Of a stretch of 47,077 bases of DNA, positions 18,486-26,998 are shown one piece after another (within the stretch, counting starts at the first letter, position 1; each line of letters begins with the position of its first letter). Source of the stretch: an uncultured Pelagibacteraceae bacterium (GTDB lineage Bacteria; Pseudomonadota; Alphaproteobacteria; Pelagibacterales; Pelagibacteraceae). Where the stretch lies: positions 1-47,077 of the forward strand of contig CACGMC010000006.1 in assembly GCA_902574035.1 (NCBI GenBank), written 5' to 3'. The notes beneath the pieces are model-generated. The model saw nothing but the letters and a program-made list of their open reading frames with translations. It had not been told where the DNA came from and made no database searches. The position numbers and the translations under genes are program-made.

Positions 18486-20962
18486 TATATGAGTTTATCT
18501 ACTTCTTTACCAAATGGTTTATAAATCAATAATAGCTTTGGAAGTAAAGTTAAGACCGAAATCATAGCTAATAACATTGCTATACCAGTGAAAACTCCAA
18601 AATATATAGTTGGGATAAAGTTAGACAATACCAAAATTGAAAAACCGAATACTATTGTTATAGATGTATTCAAAATGGCAATACCTACGGTACTATGACA
18701 TTTGTCTAAAGTTCTATTGTAATTATTTATCTTTTTAAATTCTTCTCTGAACCTATAAATATAATGGATACTATTATCAACTGCTATACCGATAGTAATT
18801 GCTGCAATTGTTATTGTCATCATATCCAAAGGGATTTTCATTAAACCTATTATCCCAAGAATGAAAAAAGCAGCTATAAAATTAGGAACAATACCAATCA
18901 AAGAAAGTATGATATTTCTAAATAGGATAAAGAACATTAAAAAAATCCCAAACATTACAATTCCTAGCGTAAGGATTTGAGATTTAAATAAACTTTGCAA
19001 TAAATTATTAAATAAAATTAAAACACCTGCTAGTTTATATTCTTCTTTTTCCAAACCTAGCTTAGAGTTAAGTTCATTATTAATTTTGTTAATTAAATCA
19101 TTTCTTCGCAAATTTTCTAGAGAATCTTTTATTCTTACTGTTATTCTAGCCTCATCATTTTCGACTGATATATAAGGTGAAACAATTTCTTTCTTTATTT
19201 CTTCAGGTATTTTACTGTATAAAACGGCTATTTCTAAGCTTTGTAACTCTTTTCTGTTCAAGTCTTCGGCAACACGTAAAATTGATCCAAATGAGAGAAC
19301 TTTTCCAATTTCTGGTAAAGAATCTAAATAATCATGTACCTTTAAAATTTTATCCATTTTATCCCTTGTAAACCAATATTTTGATTTATCTTCTTTAATT
19401 TCAACGTCTTCTTCCCATTCTGAAAATTCATCATCTTCCTTTTCATCTATTTTTTTTATTGGAAATTTTATTATTATATTTAAAGGAGTTGTTCCTCCTA
19501 GATCGTCATCAATTTTTTTCATTCCCTTATAAATTTCAGTTTCTTTGTCAAAATAATTTATAAAACTGTTCTCCACTTCTAATTTTGATATGCCTGTAAT
19601 ACTGGCAATTATAATTATAATTGTAATGCCGAAAAGTAATTTGTCATTTTTTTTTGCTACAGACCCGAGAAATTTTGTAACAAAAGATTTCTCGGTATCT
19701 TTTATATTTATTTCATTTTCAGTAGAAAAAACATTTAACAGACATGGCAATAGTAGAAAAGTTACTAACAAAGAAACTATTAATCCTAAAGTCATCATCC
19801 AACCAAAATCTATGATTGGTTTAATTCCGCTAAAAATGAGCGATAGAAAAGCACATATAGTTGTAAGAACGGTATAAAGAATAGGTAGCATCATTTTTTG
19901 AGTTGCTTCTATCACCGCTTCTTTATTACTCAAATTAGGAAATTCTTTTTTTAGCTGAAGAAATCTCACTGTAACATGAATATTCATTGCCATATTTAAA
20001 ATTAACATTAAAGCAATAAAGTTTGATGATATTACGGTGACTTTCCATCCAATTAGTCCTAACAGACCTATCATAATAATCACTGAAGTTGCGCAACCTA
20101 ACAAAGGCATTAAAACCCATTTAATATTTCTAAATATAAGCCATAAAGTTAATATGATAAAAATAAAAACTCCAATTCCAAAAACAACTATGTCACTTTT
20201 TATGTAACTCATCATATCGTCCGCTATCATTGGAATACCCCCTAAATGAATTTTAGCATTTTCACCATATTTATTAATAATTTCTCTAATCTCTGTTATA
20301 TTTTGATGATTTCTTTTGTTGTACAGGTTTTTATAATTCTCATACTCTTTTAAGAATTCTTTATATTTCTTTTTTTCTAAACTGCTCTGTTTTTTCTCTT
20401 TTTCTTCAAAATAAAATTTTTCTTTTAGTTTTAAATACTCATTTAATCTTTCATCTTTTTTTAAATAAATTACTACCCCGGAGGTTTTTCCATCATTGCT
20501 AATGACGTAATCTCTGTAAATTGGACTATTAAGTATCTCTTGAAATCCCCTTTCTTTATCAACATTTGGGTAAGAAAGAGTTTTATAATTCTTCAATCTT
20601 TCCATTAAAGGTTCATCACTACTTTTTAGTAAAGGAACATCAATTATTGTTATAACACTATCTACCCAAGTAAGTTTCTCAATTTTTGATTTAAGTAATT
20701 GAATATTTATAATGGTATCTTCATCTGTAAAATTTGTAACTGGAGAATATGTTAAAAAAAGAAAATCTTTTGAACCATATCTGCTATTTATTTCACGAAG
20801 ATATTTTAAATCTTTATCACCTTCTAACAGTAACGCATCAGACGAAGCATCTAAATTAAAATTTTTTGAAAAATAAAAAGATATTATTACAACTACTGAA
20901 ATTAATAATAGTGTAAACTTATGATAATCTGAAACCAATTTGCTATAAATTTTTAAAAGCAT
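18485..20962 (-). CDS. RND/MMPL superfamily exporter
   Basis: A large inner-membrane transporter of 825 residues, probably driven by the proton gradient. It has the two-fold RND layout: one TM helix near residues 16-34, a soluble loop, a five- to six-helix block (about 245-410, with IMAMNIHVTVRF as the sterol-sensing/MMPL-like core), then a second TM helix, loop and helix block (about 645-815, with ITIGIAVDNSIHYIYRFREEF). The acidic residue in AVDNSIHYIYRF is typical of RND proton relay regions. The substrate is unknown; relatives export lipids or hydrophobic compounds, and no periplasmic adaptor is adjacent. I use the ATG at 20962 over the in-frame TTG at 20968. It occupies the place where alr-radA often lie in this conserved region. 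Confidence 0.9.
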   Translation of the reverse strand: MLLKIYSKLVSDYHKFTLLLISVVVIISFYFSKNFNLDASSDALLLEGDKDLKYLREINSRYGSKDFLFLTYSPVTNFTDEDTIINIQLLKSKIEKLTWVDSVITIIDVPLLKSSDEPLMERLKNYKTLSYPNVDKERGFQEILNSPIYRDYVISNDGKTSGVVIYLKKDERLNEYLKLKEKFYFEEKEKKQSSLEKKKYKEFLKEYENYKNLYNKRNHQNITEIREIINKYGENAKIHLGGIPMIADDMMSYIKSDIVVFGIGVFIFIILTLWLIFRNIKWVLMPLLGCATSVIIMIGLLGLIGWKVTVISSNFIALMLILNMAMNIHVTVRFLQLKKEFPNLSNKEAVIEATQKMMLPILYTVLTTICAFLSLIFSGIKPIIDFGWMMTLGLIVSLLVTFLLLPCLLNVFSTENEINIKDTEKSFVTKFLGSVAKKNDKLLFGITIIIIIASITGISKLEVENSFINYFDKETEIYKGMKKIDDDLGGTTPLNIIIKFPIKKIDEKEDDEFSEWEEDVEIKEDKSKYWFTRDKMDKILKVHDYLDSLPEIGKVLSFGSILRVAEDLNRKELQSLEIAVLYSKIPEEIKKEIVSPYISVENDEARITVRIKDSLENLRRNDLINKINNELNSKLGLEKEEYKLAGVLILFNNLLQSLFKSQILTLGIVMFGIFLMFFILFRNIILSLIGIVPNFIAAFFILGIIGLMKIPLDMMTITIAAITIGIAVDNSIHYIYRFREEFKKINNYNRTLDKCHSTVGIAILNTSITIVFGFSILVLSNFIPTIYFGVFTGIAMLLAMISVLTLLPKLLLIYKPFGKEVDKLI

Positions 20963-21015
20963 AGACAAACAAATGATATATCTTATTATTGAAAAAAATG
21001 AAAAAAGTTATTCAT

Positions 21016-22446
21016 TTAAGATTTCAAATCTTTGAATTTTGTATACATTCCCTCAAATTCTACTTGAATATTTCCTGTAGGGCCATGTCTCTGCTTACCA
21101 ATTAATATTTCTGCTAAACCAGCGATATCGCTCATTTTAGATTGCCATTCAGCGTGTTCTATAGAACCAAGTTTAGGTTGTTTTTTTTCCTCATAATATT
21201 CTTCCCTAAAAACGAACAAAACAACATCAGCATCCTGTTCTATAGAGCCTGACTCTCTTAAATCTGCAAGCTGAGGTTTCTTGTCGTCTCTTTGTTCCAC
21301 AGCTCTTGATAATTGAGATAACGCAAGAACAGGAACACCTAACTCTTTTGCTAAAGCTTTTAAACCTTGAGTAATTTCTGAAATTTCTTGTACTCTCCCG
21401 TCATTTCTTTTTGAACTAGTCCTCATTAATTGAATGTAATCAACAACTATTAGACTTAGACCAAAAAGTCTTTTTATTCTTCTCGCTCTATTACTTAAAG
21501 TTGATATTGTTATAGCAGGAGTTTCATCGATATATAAAGGCAGATCATAAATATCTCTAGACGTCTCTATATATCTTCCAAGCTCTTCTTCAGTTGCTTT
21601 ACCTCTTCTAATATCGTTTGATTTAATACGTGATTGCTCCGATAAAATTCTAGTTGATAATTGTTCGGATGACATTTCTAAAGAAAAAAAGGCCACTGAA
21701 GATTTTGAATTTTTTGATTGTATATTTTTTGCTGCATGGTAAGCAATATTAGTTGCCAAAGCTGTTTTACCCATTGATGGACGACCAGCAATTATTATTA
21801 AATCTGATTTATGTAGACCACCTAATTTTTCATCTAAATCTGTTAAGCCGGTAGGAACTCCAACTATACCTTGATCATTTTTCATTGCTTGTTCTGCCAT
21901 ATTAATTGATTGATCAAGAGCTAAATTAAATTTCATAAATGATTGGGAAAAAGAACCTCTTTCAGCTAAGTCGAACAATAGTTTTTCTGCATCTTCAATA
22001 ATTAAATCTGATGGTTTATCATCCTCAGAATTTAAAGTATCATCTTTGATATTGTGAGATATTTGAATAAGTTCTCTTTTTACATAATTTTCATGAACTA
22101 TTTTTGCATAATCAACTGCTTGTTTAACTGAAGATGAAAATCTAGTTAATTTAACTAAATATTCTACACCGCCCACATCGTCCAAACCTTGATTTTTTTC
22201 AAAATAATTTTTTAGAGTAATGGGATTTGCCACCATTCCTTTGTTATTTAAATTTTCAATAACTTCATAAATTTTTATATGAATCGGGTCATAAAATTTT
22301 TCTGAATTAATAATATTTGCTATTTCATCTATTATATCATTATTTACTAAAACAGATCCTAATAGATGTTGTTCAGCTTCAATGTTTGAGGGTATTTCTA
22401 GATTTTGTTTTTGAGTATTGGCAATGTCCAGCTTTTCCATACGCAT
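21016..22446 (-). CDS. dnaB: Replicative DNA helicase DnaB
   Basis: Hexameric 5'-3' helicase that unwinds DNA at the replication fork and recruits primase. The 476-residue protein has the N-terminal DnaB domain (IEAEQHLLGSVLVNN), a linker, and the RecA-like domain with Walker A GRPSMGKTAL (from residue 221). VVDYIQLM (Walker B), LALSQLSRAVEQRDDKKPQLADLRESGSIEQDADVV (motif H4) and GLAEILIGKQRHGPTG are also visible. ATG at 22446 or two codons later. It follows the rpsF-rpsR-rplI cluster, as in many alphaproteobacteria. Confidence 0.99.
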   Translation of the reverse strand: MRMEKLDIANTQKQNLEIPSNIEAEQHLLGSVLVNNDIIDEIANIINSEKFYDPIHIKIYEVIENLNNKGMVANPITLKNYFEKNQGLDDVGGVEYLVKLTRFSSSVKQAVDYAKIVHENYVKRELIQISHNIKDDTLNSEDDKPSDLIIEDAEKLLFDLAERGSFSQSFMKFNLALDQSINMAEQAMKNDQGIVGVPTGLTDLDEKLGGLHKSDLIIIAGRPSMGKTALATNIAYHAAKNIQSKNSKSSVAFFSLEMSSEQLSTRILSEQSRIKSNDIRRGKATEEELGRYIETSRDIYDLPLYIDETPAITISTLSNRARRIKRLFGLSLIVVDYIQLMRTSSKRNDGRVQEISEITQGLKALAKELGVPVLALSQLSRAVEQRDDKKPQLADLRESGSIEQDADVVLFVFREEYYEEKKQPKLGSIEHAEWQSKMSDIAGLAEILIGKQRHGPTGNIQVEFEGMYTKFKDLKS

Positions 22447-22513
22447 ATATTAATCTATATCAAAGTATTTTAAACTTTAAGTTACACACTTTTTTTTCAA
22501 CCTGTGGAAAAAA

Positions 22514-22978
22514 TTATTTATTTTGAAGTTTATCTAGTTTTTCAACTTGTAAAGAAATTTTTGTTTGAACCTCAGAGTGTAGGACAATGCTAATATCAAA
22601 TTGACCTACTTTATTAATCTCCTTTTTAATAATAATTTCAGATGGTCCTATTTCAGTTTTAAGTTCATCTAATATTATTTTAGAAAGTTCTTTCGGTTTT
22701 ATGGGTGCGTACAAATCACCATTCTCTTTAATCGCTTTAAAAACTTTAATCTTTTTATTTTTAATCTTATTTGCTTTCTCAACAAACTTATTTTTAATTT
22801 CTGTATTTTTCTTAGTAAGTTCAGATTTATTCTTGTTTACTAATTCGATATTTTCTTTATTTGCTCTTAATGCTTTATTTTTTTTTAATAAAAAGTTTCT
22901 TGCGTAACCATTTTTTACATTAACCAAGTCGCCAATTTTTCCAAGTTTTGATATATTCTCTAATAATATAACTTGCAT
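22514..22978 (-). CDS. rplI: 50S ribosomal protein L9
   Basis: Large-subunit protein bound to 23S rRNA domain V near the base of the L1 stalk; it helps keep the reading frame. The 154-residue protein begins with the conserved MQVILLENISKLGKIGDLVNVKNGYARNFL segment, in which the rRNA-binding Gly/Asn/Arg residues are visible. A long Lys/Asn-rich connecting helix (about 45-75) and a C-terminal globular domain (IIKKEINKVGQFDISIVLHSEV) follow. It starts five bases after rpsR in one operon with rpsF-rpsR. Confidence 0.97.
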   Translation of the reverse strand: MQVILLENISKLGKIGDLVNVKNGYARNFLLKKNKALRANKENIELVNKNKSELTKKNTEIKNKFVEKANKIKNKKIKVFKAIKENGDLYAPIKPKELSKIILDELKTEIGPSEIIIKKEINKVGQFDISIVLHSEVQTKISLQVEKLDKLQNK

Positions 22979-22983
22979 AAAAT

Positions 22984-23253
22984 TTAAAGTATTCCTAACA
23001 TTTGGGCCTTTTTAATTTCTCGAGCTAATTTTTTTTGTTTTCCTAAAGAAACATTACTTATCTTTGATGTTATAATTTTATTTGTTTCAGTAATGTATTT
23101 TTGAAGAAGAGATATATTTTTATAATCTATTACTGGAGCATTTTTAACTGAAAATGGGCACTTTCGAGAAAATCTACCATCATTTTTTTGAAATAAACTT
23201 AATTTATTTAGAGAGTTTTTAGAATTTTTAAAATTTTTTTTTCTTTTTTTCAT
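22984..23253 (-). CDS. rpsR: 30S ribosomal protein S18
   Basis: Small-subunit platform protein that binds with S6 to 16S rRNA. 89 residues, with a Lys-rich N-terminal tail (KKRKKNFKNSKNS) and the family core VIDYKNISLLQKYITETNKIITSKISNVSLGKQKKLAREIKKAQMLGIL, given here only to name its landmarks (VIDYKN, SNVSLGKQKKLAREIKKA). It overlaps the rpsF stop by four bases (ATGA), so S6 and S18, which form a heterodimer, are translated together. Confidence 0.96.
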   Translation of the reverse strand: MKKRKKNFKNSKNSLNKLSLFQKNDGRFSRKCPFSVKNAPVIDYKNISLLQKYITETNKIITSKISNVSLGKQKKLAREIKKAQMLGIL

Positions 23254-23579
23254 GAGTTTTTATTCTTTGAAAAATATTCAGTTGTTAAATCTAAACTCTT
23301 GTATTTAACTGTTAGAAATCTAACAATATTAGTGTCGAGTTTAGTTTTTGATTTAATTTCTTCAAGAGTGTTTTTTTTCCCCTCAATTTTAAAATGTAAA
23401 AAATAACCTTTTGTATAGTTTTTAATTTTTCTTTTAAAATTCAGAAGTCCCCATTTTTCAATTTTAAGCACTTTTCCAGAATTTTTGTTTATTAAATCTT
23501 CATATTTCCTTTCTATGAGATCAACGTCTTTTTGAGAAAGATTTTGCTTAGCTATAACTGTATGTTCGTAGAAATTCAT
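23250..23579 (-). CDS. rpsF: 30S ribosomal protein S6
   Basis: Small-subunit protein of the platform, partner of S18. The 109-residue protein has the ferredoxin-like fold pattern of S6: NFYEHTVIAKQNLSQKDVDLIERKYEDLI, then KIEKWGLLNFKRKIKNYTKGYFLHFKI, then LDTNIVRFLTVKY. It is the first gene of the rpsF-rpsR-rplI(-dnaB) run and has a good promoter match close upstream. The inferred leader is only about 20 bases, which leaves little room for the S6:S18-binding mRNA structure known in other bacteria. Confidence 0.96.
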   Translation of the reverse strand: MNFYEHTVIAKQNLSQKDVDLIERKYEDLINKNSGKVLKIEKWGLLNFKRKIKNYTKGYFLHFKIEGKKNTLEEIKSKTKLDTNIVRFLTVKYKSLDLTTEYFSKNKNS

Positions 23580-23606
23580 AAAAAAAAGTATTAATATTAA
23601 GCGGGT

Positions 23607-23635
23607 TTTATACTATTATAAAAAAGTCATTTCAA
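23607..23635 (-). promoter_or_regulatory. Candidate sigma-70-type promoter of the rpsF operon
   Basis: On the minus strand TTGAAA (23630-23635) and TATAAA (23607-23612) are separated by exactly 17 bases. This places the start about 20 bases before the rpsF ATG. It lies in the 86-base divergent gap between rpsF and fabD. The hexamer matches and the spacing are the best I can find in the window. Confidence 0.55.
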
Positions 23636-23665
23636 CATTAATTATAAGCATGTATATCAGTTAAA

Positions 23666-24592
23666 ATGAAAGCATTAATATTTCCAGGACAAGGTTCTCA
23701 AAAAACAGGTATGTTGTCAGAATTTCAAACCAACTTTAAGATTGTAAAAAATGTCTTAGAGAGAGTAGATGAAGCTTTAAAATTTAGTCTATCAAAAATT
23801 ATTCTTAACGGCACCGATGACGACTTAAAAAAAACTGAAATTACACAACCAGCAATTTTGACAACAAGCTTTTCTATATTCAGTATTTTAAAACAAGAGT
23901 TTAACTTTGATCTATCTAAAGTTAAGTTTATTGCTGGGCACTCCTTAGGCGAATACAGTGCACTAGTTGCTGCTGGGTCATTAAGTTTAGAAGAAGGAGT
24001 AGCATTAGTACACGAAAGAGGTAAATTAATGCAAGCCGCAGTGCCGCAAGGAAAGGGTGCGATGTTAGCTGTAATGGGTGTTAATATTAACGAATTAAAT
24101 TTACTATTAAAAAAATTTGATAAAAAAAAGGGTGTATGTGAAATAGCAAATGACAATTCTTTAGGTCAAATAATTCTTAGTGGAGGAAAAGAGACATTAG
24201 AAGATTTTAGCAATATTCTTAAAATTGAAAAAAAAAGAGCTGTTTTTTTACCTGTCAGCGCTCCATTTCATTGCTCTTTAATGAAACCCGCAGCTGAAAA
24301 CATGAAAACATTTTTAAAACAAGTTGATTTCCAAAATCCAAATTTACAACTTATAAGTAATGTAACAGCCTTACCTGTTGAAAAAACTGAAGACTTAAGA
24401 GATCTATTATATAATCAAATTTTTTCTCAAGTAAGATGGAGAGAGTCTATGGAATACATGGTAAAAAACGGAATTGACGATTTTATTGAAATTGGACCTG
24501 GAAAAGTATTAAGTGGACTAGTAAAAAGAATAAATAATAAAGTTTTAAGTAGAAGTATAACCAAAATAGATGATATAAAAAATTTACAATGA
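23666..24592 (+). CDS. fabD: Malonyl-CoA:ACP transacylase
   Basis: Transfers malonyl from CoA to acyl-carrier protein, supplying the extender unit for type II fatty-acid synthesis. The 308-residue protein has the opening FPGQGSQKTGM, the active-site GHSLGEYSAL (Ser93), the HERGKLMQAAVPQGKGAM segment with conserved Arg, and the catalytic His in SAPFHCSLM. The length is normal. The fabG start overlaps its stop (ATGA). fabD, fabG and acpP form a fatty-acid block divergent from the ribosomal protein operon. Confidence 0.97.
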   Translation: MKALIFPGQGSQKTGMLSEFQTNFKIVKNVLERVDEALKFSLSKIILNGTDDDLKKTEITQPAILTTSFSIFSILKQEFNFDLSKVKFIAGHSLGEYSALVAAGSLSLEEGVALVHERGKLMQAAVPQGKGAMLAVMGVNINELNLLLKKFDKKKGVCEIANDNSLGQIILSGGKETLEDFSNILKIEKKRAVFLPVSAPFHCSLMKPAAENMKTFLKQVDFQNPNLQLISNVTALPVEKTEDLRDLLYNQIFSQVRWRESMEYMVKNGIDDFIEIGPGKVLSGLVKRINNKVLSRSITKIDDIKNLQ

Positions 24593-25323
24593 TTAGCCTA
24601 AAAGGAAAAAAAGTTTTAATCACAGGTGCTACCGGGGGCATAGGCGGCTCTTTAGTAAAAAAATTTTTATCTCTTGATGCTGAAGTATTAGGAACTGGAA
24701 CTAATTCAGAAAAATTAGAGAAACTAAAAAAACAGTTTAGTCAAATAAAGACAAAAAAATTTGATATTTCATCTCATTCAGAAATAGAGAAATTTATAGA
24801 GGAAGTTTCTAGTGATCTAGGAGGTCTAGATGTTCTTATAAATAACGCTGGTATTAATAGAGACAACTTATCTTTAAGAATGAAAGATGAAGAATGGCAT
24901 AAAGTTATTAATGTAAATCTTACCTCCACATTTTTGTTGTCAAAATATGCTATTAAGAAGATGCTTAAAGGTAGTTCAGGAAGGGTGATAAACATTACCT
25001 CTATAGTCGGACATACCGGAAATATAGGTCAGTCAAACTATGCGGCCTCAAAGGCAGGCACAATTGGGATGTCGAAAAGTTTATCAATTGAATATGCAAA
25101 AAAAAATATTACCGTCAATTGTGTTTCACCAGGATTCATAGTTTCTGATATGACTAAAAGCATCCCTGAGAAAATTAAAACGATACTCCTTTCTAAAATT
25201 CCAATGGGCAAAATGGGTTCTGGGGATGATGTGTCTAATTGTGTAGCTTTTTTAAGTTCTGATGAGGCCTCTTATATAACAGGGGAAACAATTCATGTGA
25301 ACGGCGGAATGTATATGGCTTGA
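24589..25323 (+). CDS. fabG: 3-oxoacyl-ACP reductase
   Basis: NADPH-dependent reduction of 3-oxoacyl-ACP in the fatty-acid elongation cycle. A 244-residue short-chain dehydrogenase with the cofactor-binding TGATGGIG (13-20), NNAGI (85-89), and the catalytic set Asn110, Ser138, Tyr151 and Lys155 (in YAASKAG). The C-terminus ETIHVNGGMYMA is the standard FabG ending. Four-base overlap with fabD. A TTGACA overlaps its stop codon and may belong to an acpP promoter. Confidence 0.97.
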   Translation: MISLKGKKVLITGATGGIGGSLVKKFLSLDAEVLGTGTNSEKLEKLKKQFSQIKTKKFDISSHSEIEKFIEEVSSDLGGLDVLINNAGINRDNLSLRMKDEEWHKVINVNLTSTFLLSKYAIKKMLKGSSGRVINITSIVGHTGNIGQSNYAASKAGTIGMSKSLSIEYAKKNITVNCVSPGFIVSDMTKSIPEKIKTILLSKIPMGKMGSGDDVSNCVAFLSSDEASYITGETIHVNGGMYMA

Positions 25324-25348
25324 CAATTTGTATTAATAATCTTAGTAA
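25320..25348 (+). promoter_or_regulatory. Possible internal promoter of acpP
   Basis: A consensus TTGACA (25320-25325) spans the end of fabG and is followed after 17 bases by TAGTAA (25343-25348), a poor -10 match. The 53-base gap between fabG and acpP is long for this window, and acyl-carrier protein is usually needed in large amounts, so an extra promoter is plausible. The evidence is mainly the -35 hexamer. Confidence 0.3.
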
Positions 25349-25376
25349 GTTTATATAAATTAAAGAAGGAAAATTC

Positions 25377-25619
25377 ATGTCAAAAGAAATTGGTTCGAAA
25401 GTAAAAAAAATAGTTGCAGATCACCTAGGAGTAGAAGAAGAGAAAGTGGTTGATGAAGCGAGCTTCATAGACGATCTTGGAGCAGATAGCTTAGATACAG
25501 TGGAATTAGTCATGGCATTTGAAGAGGAATTTGGTTCTGAAATTTCAGATAGTGAGGCTGAAAAAATATTAACTGTAGGCGACGCAATTAAATTTATTGA
25601 GAGTAAATCTGCTCAGTAA
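25377..25619 (+). CDS. acpP: Acyl carrier protein
   Basis: Carries growing acyl chains on a 4'-phosphopantetheine arm. The 80-residue, very acidic protein has the attachment motif [12 protein letters not shown], with Ser38 the modified residue. Helices [15 protein letters not shown] and [17 protein letters not shown] are typical of AcpP. A GAAGGA ribosome-binding site (25365-25370) precedes the ATG, stronger than most here. In many alphaproteobacteria fabF follows; here gmk comes next after 18 bases. Confidence 0.98.
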   Translation: MSKEIGSKVKKIVADHLGVEEEKVVDEASFIDDLGADSLDTVELVMAFEEEFGSEISDSEAEKILTVGDAIKFIESKSAQ

Positions 25620-25637
25620 ATCAAAAAAGGATTAGTT

Positions 25638-26213
25638 TTGGGTTTCAACATTGTACTTTCTTCGCCCTCGGGTGCTGGCAAAACTACAATAACAAAAAAA
25701 ATAAGTCAAAAATATCCTAATATAAAAATTTCCATCTCGCATACTACTAGAAAACCTAGGCCTAATGAAATAGACGGTGTTGATTATCACTTTGTAAGCA
25801 AAGATAAATTTGAAAAACTTATTAATGAAAAAAACTTTTACGAACACGCTAAAATTTTTGACAATTATTATGGTACATCAAAAAATTCTGTAAATAAACT
25901 TCATCAAGAAAATTACGATGTTATTTTTGATATAGACTGGCAAGGTACTAAACAATTATCTCAATACAAGGAATTAAATTTGATAAAAATATTTATCCTA
26001 CCACCAGATAAAGAAGAACTTAAAAAGAGACTTATTAATAGAAATCAAGATAATAATCAAACAGTAAAAAAAAGATTAAAACAATATGAAAATGATGTTC
26101 AACATTGGTTTGATTATGATTATGTCGTAATTAACAAAGACCTAGAAAGCTGCTTTAGTCAAATTGAAAAAATAATTGAAAGCCATAAAAAAGAAAAGAT
26201 GTCTTTTATTTAA
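25638..26213 (+). CDS. gmk: Guanylate kinase (TTG start)
   Basis: Phosphorylates GMP to GDP with ATP, linking GMP synthesis to the GTP pool. The 191-residue protein has the P-loop SSPSGAGKTT (8-17), the GMP-binding stretch ISHTTRKPRPNEIDGVDYHFVS, and FDIDWQGTKQL. It starts with TTG at 25638, supported by AAAAAGG (25624-25630) eight bases upstream. No ATG in a sensible position would preserve the N-terminal beta-strand before the P-loop. It converges on rsmA with a 4-base TTAA overlap that makes both stop codons. Confidence 0.96.
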   Translation: MGFNIVLSSPSGAGKTTITKKISQKYPNIKISISHTTRKPRPNEIDGVDYHFVSKDKFEKLINEKNFYEHAKIFDNYYGTSKNSVNKLHQENYDVIFDIDWQGTKQLSQYKELNLIKIFILPPDKEELKKRLINRNQDNNQTVKKRLKQYENDVQHWFDYDYVVINKDLESCFSQIEKIIESHKKEKMSFI

Positions 26214-26998
26214 TTATTTTTTTCGTAATACTCTGTAATTTTGTAAAATAAATCTTCACTAAGTTTTTCGGGTCTTAAACTCAATTCTATACTATGTTCT
26301 TCTAAAAATTTTTCATTATCTATTTTCAATTTTTTGAATGTTTTATTTATCATTTTTCTTCTATTAGAAAAAAAAATATTTGTTATATATTCTAGTGATT
26401 TAATTGATTTAAAATTAATATCTTTCCTTGTAATTGGTTGCATCTCAATAACCATTGAGTCGACTTTTGGTTTAGGTAAAAAACAATTTTTTGAAACATA
26501 AAAAAAATTTAAAATTTTTAATCTATATTTGGTTATTATTGAAAGTCTTGAATAATTTTTATCTCCTAAACTAGCTATAATTTTTTCTCCAACTTCTTTC
26601 TGAAACATAAAAATCAATCTTTTATATTTTGGTGGCCAAGGATAAAATCTTATAAATTTTAATAAAATCTGCGTTGAGATATTATAGGGCAAATTTCCAA
26701 TAATAACTGTTTCATCAGAAATCATTTTTTTCAAATTTAATTTCAATATATCCCCATTAACAATAGTTAAATTTTTCTCATTTTGAAAAAATATTTTAAG
26801 ATTTTTTGCAAATGTTTTATCCTTTTCAATACAAATTAATTTCTTAGGCATCAATTTTAAAATTTCTGTGCTTAAATTTCCTGTACCTGCTCCAATCTCA
26901 ATTACATGTTTATTTTTTAATGATATTAAAGAGAGAATTTTTTTTATTATATTTTTATCTAATAAAAGATTTTGACCTAAAGATTTTTTAAATTTCAT
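26210..26998 (-). CDS. rsmA: 16S rRNA (adenine(1518)-N(6)/adenine(1519)-N(6))-dimethyltransferase
   Basis: KsgA/RsmA dimethylates two adjacent adenines in helix 45 of 16S rRNA late in small-subunit assembly. The 262-residue protein starts KKSLGQNLLLDKNIIKKI, the classical KsgA opening. SAM motif VIEIGAGTGNLS (32-43), acidic CIEKDK and the catalytic NLPYNIST (from residue 102) are intact. The C-terminal part has FLPKPKVDSMVIEM. It is the last gene of the lptF-lptG-lptD-surA-pdxA-rsmA run and overlaps pdxA by four bases. Confidence 0.97.
   Translation of the reverse strand: MKFKKSLGQNLLLDKNIIKKILSLISLKNKHVIEIGAGTGNLSTEILKLMPKKLICIEKDKTFAKNLKIFFQNEKNLTIVNGDILKLNLKKMISDETVIIGNLPYNISTQILLKFIRFYPWPPKYKRLIFMFQKEVGEKIIASLGDKNYSRLSIITKYRLKILNFFYVSKNCFLPKPKVDSMVIEMQPITRKDINFKSIKSLEYITNIFFSNRRKMINKTFKKLKIDNEKFLEEHSIELSLRPEKLSEDLFYKITEYYEKNN

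Noticed and set aside
22503-22511. DnaA-box-like TTTTCCACA (minus strand) between rplI and dnaB
   Set aside because: It fits the relaxed consensus TTWTNCACA, but it is a single copy with no clustered boxes or origin-like repeats; such 9-mers are expected by chance in AT-rich DNA.
23725-24156. 143-codon open frame on the minus strand inside fabD
   Set aside because: It lies wholly antisense to a gene with intact active-site motifs and shows no recognisable domain; it is a by-product of fabD codon use.
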